Below are positions 1-11,810 of a DNA stretch of 64,000 nucleotides, in pieces (the first letter of the stretch is position 1; every line of letters begins with the position of its first letter). The translations under genes were made by a program, and so were the position numbers. The DNA lies in NCBI GenBank assembly GCA_013365365.1, contig JABVXU010000087.1, positions 62,001 to 126,000 of the forward strand. The letters are read 5' to 3'. The notes beneath the pieces are model-generated. The model had not been told where the DNA came from. It made no database searches and was given only the letters and a program-made list of their open reading frames with translations. The DNA comes from Cruorifilaria tuberocauda. Lineage: Eukaryota > Nematoda > Chromadorea > Rhabditida > Onchocercidae.

Positions 1-1540
1 AGATAACAACCTCCACCAACACCAAAGTAAGCGGATGTAGCTCCACCGCCACCTGGCGCTGTTGGCGAGTATCCTCCTCCTGCCACTGAAATCTTTCCAT
101 TTTTCAATATATGCTCTTCTTCAGATATTTGTTATATCATATTAAGTAAATACGAGGTCCCACTTTTACGAAATAAAATTATCTAAAGCTTTCAAAACGA
201 CAAATCAATTGATTTGTTTGTCGTATATTATTACCTGGAGAATCAGCTAGTGCTCCAATTGGAGACCCAATAGCAGTTTTCGTTGGATCTACTGCACCAA
301 TAGCAGTACGAGTAGGATCAACAGAACCAATTGCAGTACGAGTAGGATCAACAGCGCCAATAGCTGTTCGGGTAGGATCTACAGCACCGATAGCAGTTTT
401 CGTTGGATCTACTGCACCAATAGCAGTACGAGTAGGATCAACAGAACCAATTGCAGTACGAGTTGGATCCACAGCACCAATAGCAGTTTTCGTTGGATCA
501 ATGGCACCAATAGCTGTTCGAGTGGGATCTACAGCACCGATAGCAGTTTTCGTTGGATCTACGGCGCCAATAGCAGTACGAGTTGGATCAACAGAACCAA
601 TAGCAGTACGAGTTGGATCTACAGCGCCAATCGCTGTTTTCGTTGGATCTATGGCACCAACTGCAGAATTAATTAAAAGTGCTAGAAACCATTTTAACAA
701 GATCCAAACCGCAATTTAAGCATATGTCCAAAAAACACCACCAAAAGTTCTAATTTGAAAAGATTCACATGTGGAACTTTCAGCCTATATATGCAAAATT
801 CGTCTGCCAAAATTTTATTTTTATCGTCATTTTATGCTTAGTTATCAGTTTATTAGCGTTATAATTTCAATATCGGATGGAATAATTAATATCTGCAGTG
901 AAACAAAGAAAAAGGATTGGCATTTCAAAATTTCTTTCCTTATAAACTGTGCTTGAACAGTTTAATAGTTAGCTATACTATATGATCTCGACCATTAATA
1001 TAAACTGAAAGTCATTTTTGGAATTTTGTCAAATTTCGGAAATTCAGCTCGTCGTTGTTCATACTTAAGAAGCAATGTTCAATTGAGCCAATGGCACATT
1101 TTTGGTGTTTCCCTTGCCTATGCTACTATTTGTCTAAGAAAAAATTCATTTCAAAATCATGATCAAAAAATCGATAATCTTAATTTAAATTTCCCCGAAG
1201 CAATTTCCTGACCCTCTAAAAAAACATTGGTTTTCGATTTGTACTTTCAAGTCTGGCAAGAAAAATTACCTGCAGGTGCACCTGTAGTTCCTCCTCCCAA
1301 ACCCCCTGGTACAGTCGGTGAGAAATATGCCGAAACATATCCACTTCCGCCTCCCCCTGCGCCTGGTGCAGCAAAATAAGCGGACGTTGTGCCACCAGCA
1401 CCGCCGCCCGCGACACCTATACCACCACCACCTCTACCACCAGCACTGGGTCCTGATCCCGGCGCTGCGAAGTACGCAGATACCGTCCCCGGTGCAGCAC
1501 CACCACCAGCACCTGGTGCACTGAAATACTGCGACGTCAT
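1..1540 (-). CDS. Gly-rich protein with 13 tandem decapeptide repeats (3' end cut by window)
   Basis: I do not recognise a named family. Three exons join in phase: 1540-1271, about 663-236 and about 98 to beyond base 1. Exon 1 encodes a Gly/Ala/Pro-rich stretch with repeated SAYF motifs (SAYFAAPG). Exon 2 is almost entirely 13 tandem copies of GA(V/I)DPT(K/R)TAI. Exon 3 returns to Gly-rich sequence with another SAYF, so both flanks belong to one protein. The composition suggests a structural extracellular or sheath/cuticle-like protein (inference). The ATG at 1540 is the first in frame. The frame stays open upstream to an acceptor-like site near 1597 and reads a hydrophobic run then RRGRK, so an upstream exon could supply a secretion signal. 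An alternative start at 700 would give a signal-like MLKWFLALLINSAVG, but that stretch lies upstream of the exon 2 acceptor and is more simply intron. Confidence 0.6.
236..663 (-). repeat. Tandem 30-bp coding repeat, 13 units
   Basis: Thirteen head-to-tail 30-nt units each encode a variant of G(A/S)(V/I)DPT(K/R)TAI. At protein level units 1-5 (GAI-K, GAV-R, GSV-R, GAV-K, GAV-R) recur exactly as units 6-10. Units 11-13 match units 2-4. This indicates amplification of a 50-residue block on top of the 10-residue unit. There are no spacers between units and reading frame is kept throughout, so this is a protein repeat and not a CRISPR array. Confidence 0.9.
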
Positions 1541-2308
1541 ACCCTTTCGGCCACGCCGCTCGTTAGTTATGAGAATGCAAACAATAATCTAAGCAGTTAA
1601 AATGCGAATTTTAAATCATATTTCACGCCGAAACATTTCTATTAAATCATTAAATTCAATATATATTACTTTAAATATGTAAATGTAACATTTGCCAATT
1701 GGCAGTAGTAAGTTGTAATAGGCATCATTACTCGTTGTATATCAACATTTGACAATGGATGCATAATTATTTATACATAACTTTTAGTTTCGAAAATAAA
1801 TGAAATAACAAAAATACTTCTTATACGAAAACAATAAATTCATTCTAAGCAGTCAGAGTATCGAATGAAGAACGAATAAGTGAAAAAATAGTCAATTTTT
1901 AACACAAGATGAGGCGAAAAAACATAAACATGATACACTTTTTCATTACTTCAGTCTTGTCTTTCATTACTAATACCTTATCCTTATCAGTATTCTTTGC
2001 AAAGTACATATATACATAAGAATGACTGTTTCACCACTACTAAAAATTTCTTCGACCTCACTTTTCGTACTTGTTGCCGTCGCATTCTAGCATTGCATAA
2101 TAGCCTAGAAAGTTTCATTAACGTAGGTAAGCAGGAAGACCAATCCCTTTAGTTGATGAATATTACGTATTCATTAAAAAGATACATTTAAATTATGAAA
2201 ATTGTAATCAACTTGTAGCTATAGCGCATTTAATTGCGACAACTTCACTTCAGAATTAAAACGCTGAGATGATTACATCCACCAAGCTACCGTGAACGAC
2301 GTTTTTAT
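1541..2308. other. Intergenic, no gene seen
   Basis: A+T-rich sequence between the start of the Gly-rich gene and the stop of the KH-domain gene. It should hold the promoter and possibly a 5' exon of the Gly-rich gene. No convincing coding exon or RNA gene was found. Confidence 0.5.
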
Positions 2309-5215
2309 TCATTTCCGGTTTTGTTCCAGAGAATTTTTGATGTAAATTTGAGCAACTTCGCATTCGTTTACATTTCGGCCAATTATTTCTACAGGAAATT
2401 CACCACCATTCTTTGCCTCTACGTGCAACTATAACCGGTCATAATATCGATGAATTATACATCAATTACATATCATGAACGAGGTATTACATATCACTTT
2501 TTACATACCGACTTTTCTTTTTAATATTATATGTCACTTTTAGTATTACATATCACTTTTTCTTTTTAATAGTTTTAGTACTAAATGTTTTAATCATCAC
2601 ATTGGTTAAAAAAAGAGATTTCACTGGAAATGGTTGATATTAAAGAGGGTTCTAAGACAAAATACAAAACCGAAATGAAGCAGTTTGTGCGCTCTTCGAT
2701 TGTTTTTTTATTTAATCCTCCAGTGCCAATTAGACGAGAAATTTTAGAATCAGGCACGCTAAAAGTTAAGCTTTTATCTTTCGGACCATACAGTACAGCT
2801 TCGCATTCATCCACTGGAAATCATGCATAAAATACTAAAAGATTTAGTCAATGAATTCATTTCAAATCTAAAGGAACATTTCAAAAGAGTAAAAAATATA
2901 CATGTGCGACAAGACACTTCCGGAACTGATCGTGATACACGTGAACCGCAGCAAATAATTACTGGCGTTGGCCATTTATGAATTTTTCCAACATGACTTT
3001 CAATTAGTTTCATAAATGCTGCCTTTGCAGCCAATGCATTGGGGAGCTGCAATGACAAATTGACTCGCCAGACTATCACTGGTGCATAACTCTAAGAACA
3101 ATATAAATATGGAAATATAAAACAAATTGCTTGAAACATACGTCTTTGGTGATTATATCAATCTTAGTGTTACCAACTTCATCATCATCCTTAAAATGTG
3201 GTTCTACGACGCATCGAGATGAACGTTCTAATGCATTTACACCTTTTTTATCGTTTGAAAATACAAATTGCGCAATCGCGCTCGGAATACGCATGAAAAG
3301 AACACAGGGTTCTTCATTGAAGTCTTGCAACGTAATGCCTGAAAATATGTTACAAAACTCCTAAAATATTTTAAGAATTTGAGAGAAAACTTTGTTAAAT
3401 TTGGTAGATACATAACAAAAGCATAGCAAATACAGCAAATTAACAAAGAGAAAGTACAGGTTCGGTAGTGAAATGTAATCCTCGCATTCTACTTTTTCTG
3501 TTGACATACTGAAACAAACTACGAAAATCTAAACTTACTGCTTCCAAAAGATGCTTTGCGAAGAATCGAAACAATCGCGTCGTAAGCATCACGAATCGAG
3601 GCTCCGTTCCCGAAAATGCACACTTGACCATTATTATCTGTCTGCAAAGTAGTTTTTAATATTTTTCGCTCATAGGAAATTGAGCGGAAAATATTGAAAA
3701 GAAAATGACTCCGCGTTTTTATTAAAAAATATACTTTCAACTGCAGTATTCCTGTTCGATGTAGAATAGTTTTCGCATTCAACTGTATAAAAGCAGCTTC
3801 CAATGGCGATATTTCAAACAGAAATTGATAATCTGATTTAGCCGTTAATTCACAAATTTCTATAGCACTGTAAGAACTTTCCAAGTGATTGATTGATAAT
3901 TCAGAGAAAAACATGAACTTAATAATGAACGAATTAATAATGATGATAGCTGTTTTCTTAGAGTGTAAAACTAACAATAAAACTAACTGATATGAATACT
4001 GACACTCGCATTAATTGGTTATTGTTTTTTGACGTTTCCAATCTAAGTCAAGCATCAAACATCTTTCATTAATGATTTTAGTAACGTTATTTTAATTATT
4101 AGCCACTATATGATGAAAAAATTTAATAACCGATAAAAATCATCCATCTTCCAAGCATTAGAAAGTGTTTCTTCAATAGGTTTCAGGTCTTGCTCCTTCG
4201 AACTCTCTACATAAACCGAATCTTCACTTATGATAATCTTTACATCGTATTCTTTTTCCAGCTCCAAGAGCACATCACATGCGTCATTGCCTAAGTTTAT
4301 AAATTTTTAAATCTTAACAGCCGTTGGCAAATCTTCTAAATTTTCTCGACACTGTAAAAAGTAAAAAGGGAAAATGTTACTAGTGGCGGATTCTGAAAAA
4401 ATCTGAAATAACTGAAAAAATAACTAATTTACAGTACTTCTTTACTGTTCGATAAAAAGAACATTACTTAACCTGTGACGTAAGCAAGGAAAAGTGGTAA
4501 TTCAAATGACAGTTTTGTTGAACAACGTCCTGACATCCTAAATTCCTTTACTTTGTATTCGATTGGAACTGGAAAAATGATTGTTAAATCAGAAATTCAA
4601 AAAAGTAATGAGGTAATTCCTACATTGAAATGTAATCCATCCTAATATAATTCATCATGTAAGTCATCCACCACACATGAACATATGAACATATCTACAT
4701 ATGAAGCAGTTAAACAGTTGAAAAATTGAACAGTCAGCACAATCCATCGAAATTATTCATTCTTAGTATCTATTTGTTCCTTATTCCTTGAATTCATTTT
4801 CTAACTCGAATGATAATGCTAACAAAAAAAAATTCTATAAAAGTACGACTTATTCATGTCGTCAAATTACGTGAAACATTCCCTGTTACCGAGAGTTTCT
4901 ACAAACTGCATCAAATGGTCTTAATGCTCGAAAAAAAAAATTCATATGATCACTCATCTCTACTTCCTCTAATTTTAATTGACTCCCAACTTTTGAAACT
5001 AATGCACAGATCCAATTAAGGAAGTGAGTGATTTCTTGTCCTTCATCACATTTCATGCAATAGACGACCATATTAAGTAAACGTTTGCAAGGAATTACTA
5101 CCAAAACAATTCAAATTATTTGTCTCGATATGATACACGTGTTCTAAAACTTCGACGATGTTCTTTATTGGTTGCTCGCCCAGCACTTCAACATAAATCT
5201 TTTTCCCTTTATCCC
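2309..5215 (-). CDS. Multi-KH-domain RNA-binding protein (most KH units degenerate)
   Basis: Exons joined in phase: about 5215-5107, 4929-4900 (about 30 nt), 4568-4473, 4290-4131, 3867-3735, 3641-3539, 3338-3142, 3091-about 2901, 2813-2671 and 2428-2309 (stop). The last KH unit has a proper GxxG loop (IGTGG) and a good C-terminal helix across exons 2813-2671 and 2428-2309. Earlier units show the KH strand/helix pattern (for example IFGNGASIRDAYDAIVSIL and MRIPSAIAQFVFSNDKKG) without GxxG. Such a series of KH and KH-like units recalls the Bicaudal-C/GLD-3 group, but that assignment is tentative. It is likely cytoplasmic and RNA-binding. The 5' end is not resolved: the first exon is cut upstream by TGA at 5217-5219. 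It follows VPS53 on the same strand at a few hundred bases, so an operon is possible. Confidence 0.6.
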
Positions 5216-5519
5216 ATCATCTCCAACCTTTTCCCGCCAAAACAGCCAATTTGAAAAATTTGTAAACAAGGCATTCTCAACACTTCTTCTTTCACCCTTC
5301 GTTCCGTAGTGTTTTTTCCAGAAATTTCAACCGTTTAAAGATATAAGGATGGAATACACTCTGTTTTGTCCAGTTTACAAATGCTCTTTTTTTATTAATT
5401 ACATTCATGGAAGATGCTCAAAGAGATTCCCTTGTTCAACAAGAGTTCAACAGTTTATCAGCTATATCACCCATTATCTATTATTTTTCTACATAATTCA
5501 TTACCCTGTATTTCATGTA

Positions 5520-8500
5520 TTAGGTTTTCTTCTTTACCAGTTGTTCCAATCTTCTCATGCTCGAATCGCCGATACTTTCTAGCGTTGAGAGTGCTGATGA
5601 TTGAACGCCCGCTACAATGATATTTAGTCTCAAAAAAATCTTACATATATGAACTAAAAATAAATGAGAAACATGAGAAGTTTGAGAGAGACTTATTACG
5701 ATTAAACTTATTATTACGATCCTTCCGCTTCTTTTTCCATTATTTCTCAAGGAAATTCTCCCTATATTTAATTTATTCATGGAATGTTGTTCATAAAAGA
5801 TGGAACCATGGAACTTTGTTCATCAAGACCGTATTTTACTCACCTTTTGTTTGACTAACAATTTGAAATTACTAGCCCTAAAACAGCACTAATATTAAAA
5901 TAGGAACTCTATTCCGGAAAAAGACTAAGGCTTGAAATATTCGCGAACTCCATTCGCTCTCAGTAGTATCTCGAATTGTGTCTCAAATGTGTCTTTGCAT
6001 TAAATTTGTAAAATTTCATTCTTATTTCTTATCTGAACATCCGCATACAGGAAAAGTATTCCAGAAGCAAGGAATTATGTCATCCCAAAAAATTTGTCAC
6101 CAATTCTATATTAAAGTATTCCCCTTCTAAATCAATTTCTTGAATTTAATACTATGAAAATGAAACCAACACGAGTCTACAGCAACTGTTTGTCCCTCGA
6201 CACGTGATTTGTAAAGCTGAATAATACTTGTCTGCTCTTGACGTCTTAATGCCTTCATTTCTAGAACTTTCTGGAATTCTGAAGAGTCCGAATCAGGTAA
6301 TAGTCGCATATATGCCATTACAAATTCTTCATGTGAATTTATCTCCGACATAACAATCTAAGTGAGGGTGAAATAAATTGACACAAATGATAAAATCTGT
6401 TAAAATCTTTATGTAGTTGTATTTAGTTAATAGTGAATTTTTTATCGTTCTTGTATCAAATATTTTCCAACATTTATTTTTCTATTTGATAACCTTACAA
6501 TCACCCTGGAAAAAAAAATGAAATTTTTGTTTATCTAACTTATAGCATACAAAATTTTAGTCTAAACCAATGCTCGATAATCCAGAAGATATATTCGTTA
6601 TTGGGCAATTGCTCATCCCTTCGCAAAAATATAAACCAAGCTCAGGTTCAACAGATTACAAAAAATAACGAACAACAAAAACATACTTTTAATATCATTT
6701 CTATTTTCGTCATGGTTCTTACCACAACATTTGTATACATCGTTGGCGGTTTCGTGTTAATGGATAATTCAACTGTTGGCATAGATAATAAAAAAGTCTT
6801 CAGTGCATGTGCATCCAAAAGCAGTTGTTCTGCACCAGCGACACCCATTGGCCGACACCTAATTAAGCACACCGTGCAAAACCAAAAAATGCAGGAAATA
6901 GAGTTAGAGATAAATTATTAGACGGGGATCGCCCAAGAAAACCATGTATAAACCGTATATATAAATACGGTGGTAAAGTAAGGAGTACGAATTAAGGTCA
7001 AGACTTCACTTCTAACTTTTCCAGCATAAGCAGACGTGGGACTTTCTCGGATTCATCTTATCTCTTGAATTATTATTATTACCAATAATATCACGATAAT
7101 TTGTACAATTATAACACTAATTTTGATGAATAACGTGTTCCAGAACTTCGAGAATAATATTGAAAATCTTGTTTCTGTCTCCACAGCAGTTATAATGAAT
7201 GAGTATAATAAAGTGTGTTACTTTAACTTTACAACTATAAAACTTGTAACTGTAATGTACTATTGTTACATCTTACTTATATTTTGTCTAAGTTTTCTAA
7301 CCATAATTGCATTTTTCTCTGCATCACTTCTCATATTCAACCAATTCAATTAATGATATGACTGTTCAATATCTACCTGAATAACGCACCCAAGAACTTA
7401 TTGACTAACTGCGTCGCAAGCTTCAAACAAAAGTGTGCAAAATATTTTCGTCTGTCAATGAAAAAATCCCTTATCAGTGGTACACTTGACCGCAAATGAC
7501 TTCGTATCGATGAAACATATGGTGACTCGTCCCCAACATTTTCTACACCATTCCAGCTAAAGAATTTTTGATTATTCAGATTGTCTATTACTTTGAAATT
7601 ACTAGCACTAATACTAGCATAACACCAACCTTCTATAACGCTATCAGTCATCAATACCTGCCAGTGTGAGATTCGATGGTTCAATCTTAGAGAGAAAAAA
7701 AGAAATGAAGGAAATCACTAAAAAAATCACTTTTTTTTCACCATCGCTTGCAGGGCAGCGTCGCAAGTGGATTCTACATCGTGTACTAAAACAGAAAGAG
7801 CACTGTTTGATATATTATAGAATAGCTCCATTTCCTGATTTAGATCGATATTCTGAAAAAATACAGATTTTATAGCCATAAATGATCTACCATAGGTTTG
7901 CAATCTAAAAAGAACATAATTTTCCGCATTTTTTTCTACGTTAACAGTTTTTCTTAAATAACAATAATCATAGCTTATGCAAAAGGGAAACACCAAGATT
8001 TCCTTCTTTCCTTAAATGAGTTAGAGAGCCCACAGTCACCTGCACTCGTTGCTTCAGTTTTTCTTGCAGCTGCAGTGTTGTTTCAGCGCACCAGTCAGCA
8101 GTAGCAAGTATACAGCAGGTAAAAAATTGCTGATCAATTGTCAAGCGAACTGCAGTTTCATCCCTGAAATTTCAAAATAAGTTCAAAATTATTAGAACAA
8201 GATTAAATTTGATTTTATTTCATAATTTGAAAGGTATGAGAGAAATTTGGGAAGAAAGATAAGAAAAACAAGACAACAGGATAAATAACAGTAAGCTTTA
8301 TTAAAGAAGAAACCTCATTAAAGTCTGCAAAATTGAAGTAGACGAGAATTGAGTAGTTGATAAGGACGGTAAAAAAGCTGTTAAACAACCATGAGCGTAA
8401 CCACGTAGACAGTTGCGCAGTACTTCCAGAAGATTTCTAGAAAGAATTTAGAACTTTATTTTGACCGAACTAAAATAAAAAAGTCTTTGAATTATCAAAC

Positions 8501-11500
8501 TTTTCACAGATCATTAACGATTGGAAAAGATACAAAATACAATCACATGGAACAAAATTTACGATAATGACTGACATACCGTATGTCAATCAATTAAAAT
8601 CTCACACAAGCAATTTTTCACTAGTTTTACATTTAATCATTATTGTGCAATATTTTTCACAAAATTATATTTGTACAAAGAAGAAATTTCCTTGCTCTGT
8701 GATATATATCACTGATCAGTAAAATGGGATTTCCGACTTTAACAATATCGAATTATAAGAATTAAAAACCGATTTAAAAATTGAATCAGTATATACAACT
8801 CCACCCCAAACCTTAGTAAAGAATTCGGATTGGAACTGAGTTTTGTTGATTCGGCAATTATTTTTTTCAATAAAATGAACATATCAGCGGATGATGGAAG
8901 TGGATATGCGTGCGACGCTGTTTCTCGGTTTGGTCGTTCAACACCGCTCCTGATCCTTATTACGCATTCTTCTAAAAAGCTATCCAAATTTTTCTTTTGC
9001 GCTGCCACAAATACATCCATGTATTTATCGAATGCTCGCCAAATAATCTGAATTGAATGTTAGCACTTTTTCCTTATTTTTGACATTACAAAGTATTTAT
9101 TTATTGTAGCTCCTGCACTATTTTAAAGAAATCTGTTCTTTATTTTTCCAATATGACCATCTAAAGGAGCACTAAATAATTAAGCTGTTACTAACAGACT
9201 TTTTAACTTTATGCCTAATCAAATATTTAAACAATTATATTGTTAATTACATAAACTATCATGACGGCTGTAAAAATTATCAGGTAATACAGAATACTTT
9301 ACAAAAGTGGTTGAAATACTCAATAAAACACAGCAATTCCAACGAAGCACTATTCCACTGCTTAACCCAAACCATAAAGAGGCTGCTTGATGATTTGCAA
9401 ACAGCAATATTTTCTTTATTTCTCAAGATTTAAAGTACTTCCCAATGAGATGATCACATCCAATTTCACCTTTTCAAAGTTGTAACCTTCCTTTGTCGGA
9501 AATCTTTTGTGAAGTAGATTTTCGAACATTATTGTATGGTTGATTGCGTGTGCTAATACTTTATAATCCAGTTCTAACCAGCGTTTCGCCATCATTCGTT
9601 CCAACATTTCTCTGACAAATTGTGTGAAAGTCGAAAGCAATATTTTTAGACACAGACTTTTCAAGGTTTTTATTTATAAAATATTATATCTGCATAAACT
9701 CAGAAAAATCAAAACAATGTAACGGAAAAAATACCTCGTCAAATTACAATATCCTAAGGTCAGACGTCGGCCAATATCCCAATTAGTAGGAAATACTTTT
9801 ATCATACCTGTTTTTTCAAATTCTGTCAATTTCTGCACAAACCATCGGTATCTACAAAAAGAACAAGTGTTCGACCAAATACCGTCAATGAATTAAAATT
9901 TGATAAATGTTCAAATGTTCAACCTTAAATCAATTTTGTCAATCCAAGCAATACTTTCACTTTCACCATAAAGCACAGTATATTCGGATAGTTGATGTTC
10001 TATAAACCACTTGCAAAAATCTTCTCGTATGGTTGGATTTAATGATGAAGCAATATTGCACATATCAGTCACCGAAGAATTCAAGACACCTGTCTAGATA
10101 TCAATCAAATTACTGACATTTTGGGGAAAAAAGAATTAAAACTTTGATTTAAATTAAAAGAAAACGAAAGTATTCACTAATAAGTCAAAAACCTGGAATG
10201 AATGTTTCAAATCCACAACAAGCTGAATAGCTAATCGTTGTTTTAGCCGCTCAAGTTGTTCGGCGACATTTTTGATATGTTCCACTTCTATATAAGGACT
10301 AAAAAGTTGTAAAACATTCAAAACAGCCGGTAACTGCGAAGCAATATCACCATATCGATGCTGGTCTATCCATGATCCTTTAAGTAAGTTTATAAGTCAC
10401 AAATATCATAATCCTAAATTCATTTTTATCTGTTCTAAAAGTTGGAACCATAGCTAACATTTCGAAAATGTCTAAATAAAATTCATTAAATTCTCTGAAA
10501 TTTCAAATGTAGATAGCTTTTCTCATTTTACCGAATATAAAATTTGAACAGATTTGACTACTTTGTGATAGAACTGCCTTCTTTATTGTAGTACACAAAA
10601 AAGAAAGCAAAGGAATTAAATAATAGAGATTAAAAATTTCCGAAACTTAGAGGTGCAAGATTAAGTGAAAAGTAAAGTGACGCTTATCATTTAAAATTAC
10701 ACTGTTTTTTATAAGATGCTGTTCAACCCAACCCAACATCATGACAAAAATGTTAAATGATTAGAATGAACCGTCTAATTACACTGATACCTAATTTTTG
10801 CGCTAAACTAAAACTTTCGTTTATTTACTTTAGAGCTTGATTATAAGAATTTCCAACAAGACAAACATGCCAAGTGAATAGACGCCAGTCAGCAAAATTT
10901 GAAGATGATGAAGAGCTTTGAGTGATGAGATTAAATTTCGCTTTGCAACATCAAGTTGTTTAATATCACGAGTCATTTCCTGCACAATACTTTCCGAAGA
11001 TTGTGTCTTCAAGCAAACCGTACGTACACGTTCTTCTAAATCTCTCATCGCTGCATGAGCCTAAAAATCAAATAGCATTAACAAATTTGGAAAAAAGCTA
11101 GTACTATTTTTACCTCTGACTACGAACACAACACTAATTAATAATTATTTGAACTAAAGAATAACTGACCTCACGTAAGGCTTGGTCCCCTTCAGTACCA
11201 GCTTTTCCATGTGTTTCAACAAGTTTCGCCAGCTGACAATCCAAATCAACAATTTTATTTTCTGTTGAGCGCATTACTGCATCCAACTGTGATAAGGACT
11301 GTTCTGTTGGAAACAAAGAATTGATTTGGTCGACAATATCCATATCGGCAGGACATAATCCATCATCATTGATGGAAGCAATGGTACGAATCACCTAATA
11401 TTGCACAACAGCATATCACTATCATGCAATTTACGAATCAGTCTTAATTAGAATATTAATTAGAATAATTAGAATATTATTTATAATACGAATATTTGAT

Positions 11501-11810
11501 AATGTGATTGATTGGAAGAACACGAAAGAAAAAGAGGAAAGCTAAGTTCACTCTTTTTAATGTTTCTATTAGTCTCTTTGCTTGGCTTTTAATTCGAACA
11601 TGTTAAGATGAAGCAGAATTAAACAAATTTTAGGAAATATCCTAAATTTTGTTTAATTCTGCTTTATGGATTATCAAGATAGTAATTACTTACCCTATCA
11701 CTAAATACCATTTCGTTTCCTACATCTTCCGAAACCCCATCTTTCTTTTTTTGAAAGTTGCTTTCTAATACTTTGTTCACATCCCTCTCATCCAAATTCT
11801 TCCGTTCCAT
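5520..11810 (-). CDS. vps-53: VPS53, subunit of GARP/EARP vesicle-tethering complexes
   Basis: VPS53 tethers endosome-derived vesicles at the trans-Golgi with VPS51, VPS52 and VPS54. Fifteen exons close in phase: 11810-11694, 11394-11170, 11060-10871, 10377-10193, 10093-9924, 9851-9735, 9611-9470, 9047-8812, 8436-8314, 8163-8040, 7852-7731, 7556-7377, 6858-6687, 6357-about 6153 and 5611-5520. This gives about 799 residues, close to animal VPS53. Diagnostic stretches are INSLFPTEQSLSQLD and TRDIKQLDVAKRNL (N-terminal coiled coil), SSADMFILLKK, VGDESPYVSSIRSHL, GVAGAEQLLLDAHALKTFLL and the basic tail MRRLEQLVKKK. The ATG at 11810 lies just inside an acceptor-like site, which supports it. Exon 3 appears to end at a GC donor. 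The donor of the penultimate exon is the least certain junction. Confidence 0.93.
11611..11664. repeat. Near-perfect inverted repeat (foldback) in VPS53 intron 1
   Basis: A 24-bp left arm (11611-11634) and a 24-bp right arm (11641-11664) match at 23 of 24 positions as reverse complements, around a 6-base loop. It lies about 30 bases inside intron 1 of VPS53, next to the exon 1 donor at 11693/11694. It could be a small foldback element remnant or a pre-mRNA hairpin. Confidence 0.85.

Noticed and set aside
236..663. Evenly spaced 30-bp repeats resembling a CRISPR array
   Set aside because: Units are directly adjacent with no spacers, keep reading frame, and sit between exons of a nematode gene.
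501..719. Plus-strand frame of repeated VRVGSTAPIA-like residues
   Set aside because: Antisense shadow of the decapeptide repeat exon on the minus strand.
1318..1592. Two plus-strand Pro/His-rich frames
   Set aside because: Antisense of the Gly-rich exon 1271-1540; the minus strand gives phase-compatible splicing to the repeat exon.
6601..6921. Plus-strand 106-codon frame with a hydrophobic helix
   Set aside because: Has no ATG start and lies opposite a strongly conserved VPS53 exon (6858-6687).
7123..7353. Plus-strand hydrophobic 76-codon frame
   Set aside because: Lies in a VPS53 intron, has low-complexity composition and no family similarity.
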